Of a DNA stretch of 64,000 nt, positions 57,591 to 64,000 are shown piece by piece (positions within the stretch are counted from its first letter, which is position 1; every line of letters starts with the position of its first letter). Both the position numbers and the translations under genes were made by a program. The stretch is from Neocallimastix lanati (nom. inval.) (lineage: Eukaryota; Neocallimastigomycota; Neocallimastigomycetes; Neocallimastigales; Neocallimastigaceae): contig JACVTC010000130.1 in the NCBI GenBank assembly GCA_016946835.1, positions 12,501 through 76,500 on the forward strand, in the 5' to 3' direction. The notes beneath the pieces were generated by a model. That model saw nothing but the letters and a program-made list of their open reading frames with translations, was not told where the DNA came from and made no database searches.

Positions 57591-57651
<61 letters not shown>

Positions 57652-58564
57652 TTATAATTAGTAATATTATCATTATTATTATAATTTTTTTTTTTTTTGA
57701 AATATCATATGAATTTATTAGTGATATGCGGGACTTTTATGTGCAATAATTTATAAGCAGTGGGTTTTAAATAATGGTAGTTTAGTAAATTTTATTAATA
57801 AAATTATAATATTCTAATTCATAAAAATTTACAAGAGAGCCCTCTATTTCTAATATAAATAATCTAATCTATTTATAAGAAAGAGATATTATATTAATTA
57901 TAATTCTAATATATAAAACTATATAAATTTTATATGAAATAAAGTATTATAATTATAATTATAATAATACATATTGAAATAAAATAATATAATATCTTTC
58001 TTTACCTTTATTTAGATTATAAGTTTTTTCTTTCATATTTTTTTTTTTATTTTTTTTATTTTTTTATTATTTTTTTTTTTTAATTATTTTTTTTTGTTTA
58101 TTTTTATTTAATTTTTGAGAAATTTTAATTATTGGAGTATTACTTTTATATATATATATATATAAAGCTATTATATAAAATATATAAAAAAATAATAATA
58201 TATATTAATTTTATAATGAATTTATAATTTTTATTTGAAATACATGAACAATAAAAAAACATTAATGAAAATTTAAACTATAATTATGATATTTTGATAT
58301 TAAATCGTAATTAATTTAATAATAATAAAATTATTAAAAAGTTAAACCCATCAGCTAAATAAAATATCATAATAACTAACTTAAAAATTTTCTCTGAAAT
58401 CTATTAAAATTATTATATTTTAATAGATAAGGAATATGCTTTATTTAATGATATTCAATAAAAAAAATAATGCTTAAAAATAAAAAATAAGAATTTTTTT
58501 TAATAATAATATAAATAAAACTACGTTATGAGTTTCGAGGATGTGAATAACTTCTACATTCTTA
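57503..58564. other. Intergenic, A/T-rich with (TTTA)n tract
   Basis: A (TTTA)n microsatellite lies at about 57595-57652 and poly-T clusters at 58030-58090. No gene or coding remnant recognised. Confidence 0.6.
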
Positions 58565-59115
58565 TTTATTTCTAAAACTAAACTGTTTTAGTCTAATAAT
58601 CTTATGAGAAAAAGTATAGTCCGAAATTCTTTTAGCAAAAATGTAATAATTTATTTTTATATAATAAAAATACTTAATATATTTCCTATATATAATAATA
58701 TTTTATTAATATCCTAACAAATTATCAATATATTCTTATTAATATTTCTATGAATATTCTTATCAAATTATTATTATTAAAGTCAATTTAGTTATTAAAT
58801 ATCTATATAAATTTTTTAACCAATAGTTATATTTATTTTATTTATTTTTAAAACTAAACTGTTTTAGTCTAATAATTTTATGAGAAAAAGTATAGTCCGA
58901 AATTCTTTTAGCAAAATGTAATAATTTATTTTTATATAATAAAAATACTTAATATATTTCCTATGTATAATAATATTTTATTAATATCCTAACAAATTAT
59001 CAATATATTCTTATTAATATTTCTATGAATATTCTTATCAAATTATTATTATTAAAGTCAATTTAGTTATTAAATATCTATATAAGTTTTTTAACCAATA
59101 GTTATATTTATTTTA
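58565..59115 (+). repeat. Tandem duplication of a ~276-bp unit
   Basis: Copies at about 58565-58840 and 58841-59115 are nearly identical; differences are a C/T, one A in a run and a few others. Each starts with a hairpin-forming CTAAAAC...GTTTTAG-type stretch and holds the GC patch AGTATAGTCCGAAATTC. No coding potential. It abuts the gypsy relic at 59119, so it may be a non-coding piece of that element, but this is not shown. Confidence 0.8.
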
Positions 59116-59189
59116 GTACTAAAAACTAAATATAATAGTATTACTAATACATAACAATACATAAAAAAAAATAATATATTTTATTAATA

Positions 59190-60105
59190 TGTTCGAGGTA
59201 AACTGAACACCATTGTCAGTTGTTATTACCTGTGGAACACCATGACGAGCAAACACATTAATTAAAAATTTAATCACATCCTGTGATGTTATATTTTCTG
59301 TGGGTTCTGCTTCAACCCATTTGGTGAAGTAATCCACCACAACCATAATATATTGATTATTATTTTTCGTTTTAATCAAAGGTCCAATAATATCTAAACC
59401 CCAAATGTATAAAAGGACCTTCTACCTTAGTTGGAATATTTTTTTTAGGTTCTGGATATGGTTGTGACCTATTCAACTGATACTTGTCACAACTTTGCAC
59501 CACTCTTTTAATATCCATCACCGTATTATTCCAATAAAAACTTTTACGAAGCCTTTGATAAGTCTTATAATATCCCTCATGACCTATCTTATGTGCTTCT
59601 AAAATAAGTTTTACCCTTTCCATCTGATCAGTAATTAATTTACAATAGTCATTACCATCAACAAAGTAATCTTCACAATCTATCGTAACAAATTTTTCAT
59701 TTATAAAGTCTTTAATAGTTTTAGAAAGCAACTCTTCTTCTTCCTTTGAAGTTAATTTAATTGCTAATAACACAGAATCATCTCTTTTCTTCATCCTAGA
59801 TAATGCATCGGCTAACACATTTTTCTTACCCATTTGATATTGAATTTCAATACCAAGGGTACTAACAGTTAAGCACCACCTTGCTTGCCTAGCATTATTA
59901 GGTTCCTTATTTTTAAAGAAACTAATTAAAGGTTTATGATATGTTATTACTATTGTTTTATTAGGATTATCTTATATATAAGATTTCAACTTAGTAATAC
60001 AATAAATTAATGCAGCTCCTTCCAAATCAGTAATGCCATAATTTTTCTCGGCTTTACTTAAACTTCTACTTATATAATAAACTGGAATTTCGATTATAGA
60101 AGAAA
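59190..60105 (-). pseudogene. Ty3/gypsy relic: RNase H to integrase
   Basis: Reads on minus from 60105: IPVYYISRSLSKAEKNYGITDLE and ITYHKPLISFF (RNase H; an Asp of TDHK is Tyr here), an in-frame stop near 59970, then ADALSR. The integrase zinc domain follows (HKIGHEGYYKTYQRLRKSFYW...CDKYQ; the last Cys is Tyr). A one-base insertion near 59398 shifts the frame into the integrase core VVVDYFTKWVEA and ITTDNGVQFTSN, after which similarity ends near 59195. It is truncated at both ends and inactive. The sequence is of a different gypsy lineage from the 50993-57357 element. Confidence 0.85.
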
Positions 60106-60109
60106 TTTA

Positions 60110-60882
60110 AAAAAAAAAATATTAGCCTATATAATAACAGAAGTTATGTGACTAATTCTAAGGAACATTATAATAGAAGAAGAAATTTTAAAGGAAATCA
60201 ATATACTAATGATAACAATAGTTTTAATTATAAAAAGTCACTTCATGAAGAACTGAAACATAAGGATCAAGCGAATCTTAGCAATATTGCTGAAAAGAAT
60301 GGGACGATTAAGTCGGATGTAAAACTTCATAAGGATAACGAGAAGAACCATCAAGAATTAACTAGTGTAGAAGATGATGTCATAACATATTATGAGTATA
60401 ATGAAAATAATGATACTGAAAAATTGGAACAATTAGATCTTTCACATATCGTAGAAACAAGAATTGATAAAGTAAAAAGGAACAATAAGAAAGAGAAAGA
60501 AAAGGAAATCAGAAATCAGAAAGATAGAGAGATGTAACGAATCTTAATAATAATTAACTTGTCTTAGTTACTAACAACTAAGACAAGTTAATTATTATTA
60601 AGATTCGTTACAAGAGATGAGTAAAGTAAGGAAGAAGAAAATAAACAAAAACTAAAAAGACATATTAAACTAATGGAAAGATTTGAAGATTATAATTTGG
60701 ATGAATTAGTTTAACGAGATATTATATGAGTTAGAAATAACAATTGGGAAAATAACATTTATGGATTTGCTTAGAGTAGTAGAAAAATATGATATCTTTG
60801 ACATTCTTATAGGTGTTAACTCATTGAAGAAAAATAAATTATATTTAAATTTTATAAATGATATATTAAACTTTAATTTATA
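60110..60882 (+). pseudogene. Gag/protease relic of a gypsy-type element
   Basis: An Asn/Lys-rich open stretch (60110-60537, reading NNRSYVTNSKEHYNRRRNF and onward, with no good ATG) resembles a Gag C-terminal tail. After the 78-bp foldback element the plus strand continues, with frame breaks, into ELEITIGKITFMDLLRVVEK and YDIFDILIGVNSLKKNKLYL (60730-60850). That resembles the C-terminal half of a retropepsin (D-I-L-I-G). Stops break the frame. It lies head-to-head with the minus-strand RNase H/integrase relic, which implies a rearrangement or two separate insertions. Family assignment is tentative. Confidence 0.5.
60535..60612. mobile_element. 78-bp foldback (MITE-like) element
   Basis: Arms 60533-60569 and 60576-60612 are perfect reverse complements (37 bp) around a 6-nt loop ACTAAC. 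The 7-bp AGAGATG occurs directly before (60528-60534) and directly after (60613-60619), as a target-site duplication would. Taking it out joins the open frame on its left to AGTAAAGTAAGG on its right, without the stop it introduces. No coding capacity; it would need a transposase supplied elsewhere. Confidence 0.75.
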
Positions 60883-62299
60883 AAGATAATAATACCATTG
60901 AACTTAAATAGGAATATTATTTATGTATTATAATAATTATTAAGTACTACAAATCAAGCTATAAATGATACAAATGTACTAAATAATGCATTCTTAATTA
61001 TTCTTAATTAAATTTATGATTTATTGTCATGAATATTAATGGATTTAAGATTGAAATTCACTAATAGAAAAATTGAAATTAAATTTTGTTATTGATAATT
61101 TTATTTTAAATTTCAATTTTTATTATAAAAATAAATACTAGGAATATTTAATATCTAGAAACAAAAGGATTTGGAATAATTTTAATATTGACAATTTAAT
61201 TTAATTTAACTTAACACTTTGCTTGGTGACCTGATCCTTTATCAAAAAGAAAAAAATGGGTGAATTTCAATAAAGGCATTATTGTCAAGGGTAATTTTAT
61301 GAGCAGGTAATAGATTTTTTTAGTGGCTCTAAGAAATTATAAAAAATAAATCGAAGAAAAAACGGTGATAACTTCATAAATAATGGAAATTTTCCACTAA
61401 AATTGCAACTAATATTATATTCATTAGAAAGCCATGCTTGATATCTATAATATATATTAAGTTCAACTCATTTGGATAGAGTACTAGAACATGAGATATT
61501 GGACTTTAAAGAATTTTAAATTCTATAAAAAATAATTTAATTATTTTAAATGGCCCGTAAATAATAAATTAATATTTTATATAGAAAAAATCTTTAACTT
61601 GACATATACATTATTAATCATTAAAAAAAAAATACTAATAATAATTTATACAGAATTAAAAATTAATAATAATCTATTATATTTTAAATGATTTTATTGT
61701 TTAAATAAGTTAATATAATAATTATTTGTAATTAGTTAACAAAATAATTTAAAAAAAATTTAAGGAATTCTTTACAATTCCCAAGATTTATAAAAAAGAC
61801 TTTTAATATAACGTAAAAAATTATAACAATAATAATAATTCTATGTATTAATATTAATAAAACTTACTATTAAAATATTAAATAAAAGATTCTAATAATA
61901 CTTAAATTTTTAATTATTGAATTTTCTTAATTAATTTATAACCTTTGTATGTAATAATTTATTTTAATTTTTATTGTTATTGTTAATATAAATATCTTAA
62001 CCTGACCAATATAATTGAAACTTTCTTTTAAAAAACTCTACAAAAAATTTTATGAGAAAATAACCGATTATTACTTTTTGTAAGCAATTTAAAACAATTT
62101 AAAATATTATTAAACATTTTTCAAAAATGCTTTATTATTTAAAATAATGTTATAAACCACTAAAAGTGCACTTATTATTCAAAAAAGGTTTAAATAAAAA
62201 TAATTTAAATTTTTTTAAATAATAACCCATAACAAAAAGAAACAAATAATGAAAATAGTTGATAACTTATTAAATAATGATTATAAGTCAATAAGTCGA
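60883..62299. other. Intergenic, A/T-rich
   Basis: No gene recognised. A less A/T-rich patch at 61215-61350 (GGTGACCTGATCCTTTATC and on) may be a further retroelement crumb resembling the GDLVLY segment after integrase, but it is too short and broken to call. Confidence 0.5.
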
Positions 62300-62440
62300 T
62301 AAAACTGGTATCGTTAGAAAACTCTGCTAGAGATCTTTCACCGGGAGGTGAAAATCCATGCCTTATCATTTCGACGTCGACGCTATTAGCAACGGTAGAT
62401 TCAATAGATTCAACGGAATACCAAGTTTAAGTAATAATAA
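62300..62440 (-). pseudogene. LINE tail fragment 1
   Basis: Reverse strand matches the C-terminal coding region of the LINE at 11577-16772 (compare 16449-16520): the same GCGTCGACGTCGAAATGATA and GGCATGGATTTTCACCTCC stretches are present. It carries only the last ~45 codons, so it is a 5'-truncated or eroded copy. Confidence 0.85.
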
Positions 62441-62445
<5 letters not shown>

Positions 62446-62483
<38 letters not shown>

Positions 62484-63010
62484 CAGGGAAGAGAATACAC
62501 TTCCAAAAACTTTATTAAATTTTATTTTAAAAAATACATGTAGGTGAAAAGTACATTAGAAATTAAAAATAAAAAATTAAAAAATAAAAAATAAAAAATA
62601 AAAAAGCTCGAAAATACTATATATTTCGGCAAGTTGTACTATGCGGGAATTTTACCCTTCCTATCAAATAAAAAAGAAATAAAATTTAGAAGTAACATCC
62701 TTAAAATAGATAGTGTGGTGTCCACTAAACTCTCCCCGGATTCATCATTTATTGAGCTACTAGGGCGAGAATCACCCTTCGTAGTAATAGATGAAAATCC
62801 TGTATTTTCATTATGCCTTATCAGTACGACGTCGACGCTCTTGGTTAAGTTTGATATTTTGCAATACCTATCAAATAATAGCTCAAACGAACTACTTATG
62901 ATAGGTATTGCATTTGTTAAGAATTCCGCCAAGCCCACAATTTTTGGAACAGGTGACTCAGATGAACCTTTGAAAAGTATATTATTATTATTATTATTAT
63001 TTTTTTTTTC
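62446..63010 (-). mobile_element. 5'-truncated LINE copy (fragment 2)
   Basis: On minus: C-terminal LINE coding sequence (LAEFLTNAIPI..., LTKSVDVVLIRH, 62938 to ~62640), a 3' untranslated region, then a poly-A tail (poly-T 62445-62480 on plus). A 14-bp direct repeat TAATAATAAAAAAT is at 62432-62445 and 63011-63024, consistent with a target duplication. It is inserted next to or into fragment 1. The coding part is diverged from the full LINE, so it is a related subfamily. Confidence 0.8.
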
Positions 63011-63024
63011 TAATAATAAAAAAT

Positions 63025-63903
63025 AATAAAAATATCCTTTCCTTTTTTTTTTTTTTTTTTTTTTTTTTTGTTGTTGTTGTTGTTGAATATTATTGTCGTA
63101 TATATAAATTGCTATTGTAAAAATAATATTATAAAGATTTGAATAAATTTATTTTATTTTTAATATTACTACTATTATTATAATACTGTTTCCATTGTTA
63201 TTATTATTAATATTATAAAGTTTGTTACTACAATCAGGTTTCTGTACTTGATTCTTAAGCTTGCGTAGAAAAAATTAAAATTTAATTAGAAAAAAAAAAT
63301 AATAATAATAATAATAATAATAATGATAATTTTTTTACAGTCAAAATATAATAAACTAACATAAAATATAATAACACAATCATATAAAAAAATATATATA
63401 TATATAAGTATTTGTTTATTAAATTTTTTCTTTTTTCTTTATTATTATTATTTTTTTTTATTTTATATTTATTTTTTTACATATAATTGCATTATTATTT
63501 TACTTTTTGTTGTTCTTTTCAAATTAAATTCAAGTTAAGTTCTTTTAATTTAAGTTTGTTCTTTTTATTTAAGTTAAGTTTAATTTTCTAGGTCCATTAT
63601 TATCTTATTTTAATAATATTAAAGAGATAATTACTTTTTTTTTAAATTTATATTATTTTATAGTTAAGAAATATTATTACTTCTTTTATAATTTTTATAT
63701 CTATAAAAAAATATTAATTTTTTTATACTAAATTAAATTAATTCTTTGATTATTTTTATTAAAAAAATATATAAAATCTAAATATTTTATTAAAAATATT
63801 AAAAGGTTCTATTATTATTTTTTAAATTTTTTTTTTCTTTTTTAATACTTTAAATATAAAATATTAAAAAAAAAAAGGCTTTATAATATTATTATCAAGA
63901 AAT
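63025..63903. other. Intergenic, 3' flank of hexokinase
   Basis: Poly-T at 63039-63069, (GTT)n at 63070-63083 and an (AAT)n tract at 63297-63325. No gene seen. The part nearest 63903 is the 3' untranslated region of the hexokinase gene. Confidence 0.6.
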
Positions 63904-64000
63904 TTAAGCAAGAGCAGCAATAACACCAGCACCAACACTACTACCATCCTTACCAAGAACAATGTTAACATTTTCTTCGAACATACCTAAAAGTTCGTGA
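63904..64000 (-). CDS. Hexokinase, C-terminal end (partial)
   Basis: The minus strand from the window edge encodes the last 32 residues of a protein and stops at 63906-63904 (TAA). The tail HELLGMFEENVNIVLGKDGS followed by SVGAGVIAALA matches the extreme C-terminus of fungal hexokinases, where an EDGSGxGAAxIAAL motif forms part of the ATP-binding domain. Hexokinase phosphorylates glucose at entry to glycolysis in the cytosol. The remainder lies beyond the window, and glucokinase cannot be excluded from this tail alone. Confidence 0.8.
   Translation of the reverse strand, partial: HELLGMFEENVNIVLGKDGSSVGAGVIAALA

Noticed and set aside
58600-58640. Hammerhead ribozyme or group I intron core in the 276-bp repeats
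   Set aside because: CTTATGAG...CCGAAA only resembles the hammerhead core: the essential G of CTGATGA is T, and stem II does not pair. Only one group I-like element (TATAGTCC) is present without its partners.
61215-61350. Possible integrase C-terminal remnant
   Set aside because: Too short and broken, with only a weak GDLILY resemblance.
1-64000. CRISPR arrays or bacterial operons
   Set aside because: Repeats are contiguous A/T satellites without unique spacers, and genes have introns and eukaryotic families.

Overview
The window looks like chromosomal DNA from an anaerobic gut fungus (Neocallimastigomycota). This is inferred from four things: extremely A/T-rich intergenic DNA full of homopolymers and simple repeats, islands of ordinary eukaryotic coding sequence, short GT-AG introns, and a fungal-type ketol-acid reductoisomerase that starts at the mature domain with no mitochondrial leader. 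No marker in the window proves the species.

Layout. 1-8916 is gene-free A/T DNA with several heptamer (TTATTTA) arrays and inverted repeats. 8917-9861 encodes a BAR-like coiled-coil protein. 11577-16772 is a nearly full-length but broken LINE (endonuclease plus reverse transcriptase) between unusually long (~105 bp) direct repeats. 17770-19080 is a decayed Ty3/gypsy relic. 20690-40160 is a tandem array of four ~3.7-3.8 kb units, each carrying one ketol-acid reductoisomerase gene. All four genes encode the same 352-residue protein. An intact Ty1/copia element (32419-38201, minus strand, identical LTRs) sits in the upstream region of the fourth copy. 41174-46555 (minus) is a three-exon ABCA-type ABC transporter whose first exon could not be found. 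49456-50840 (minus) is a broken MULE-type transposase.

50993-57357 is a young, structurally complete Ty3/gypsy chromovirus, 68 bp upstream of a tRNA-Pro gene (57426-57497). Next come a 276 bp tandem duplication, two abutting gypsy relics in opposite orientation, and a tiny 78 bp foldback element inside one relic. After these come two 5'-truncated LINE tails and, at the right edge, the C-terminus of a hexokinase (63904-64000, minus).

How it fits together. Cellular genes are few: the BAR protein, KARI x4, the ABCA transporter, tRNA-Pro and hexokinase. KARI catalyses the second step of valine/isoleucine synthesis, and the array probably raises its dosage. Most other recognisable sequence is retrotransposon. 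The most informative details are in the chromovirus. It has a textbook -1 frameshift site (A AAA AAC, 8-nt spacer, 7-bp hairpin) at the gag stop. It also has a primer-binding site complementary to its own predicted mRNA 5' end, which is the Tf1/sushi self-priming arrangement. The copia element instead needs a +1 shift and has a cluster of rare GC-rich codons in the overlap.
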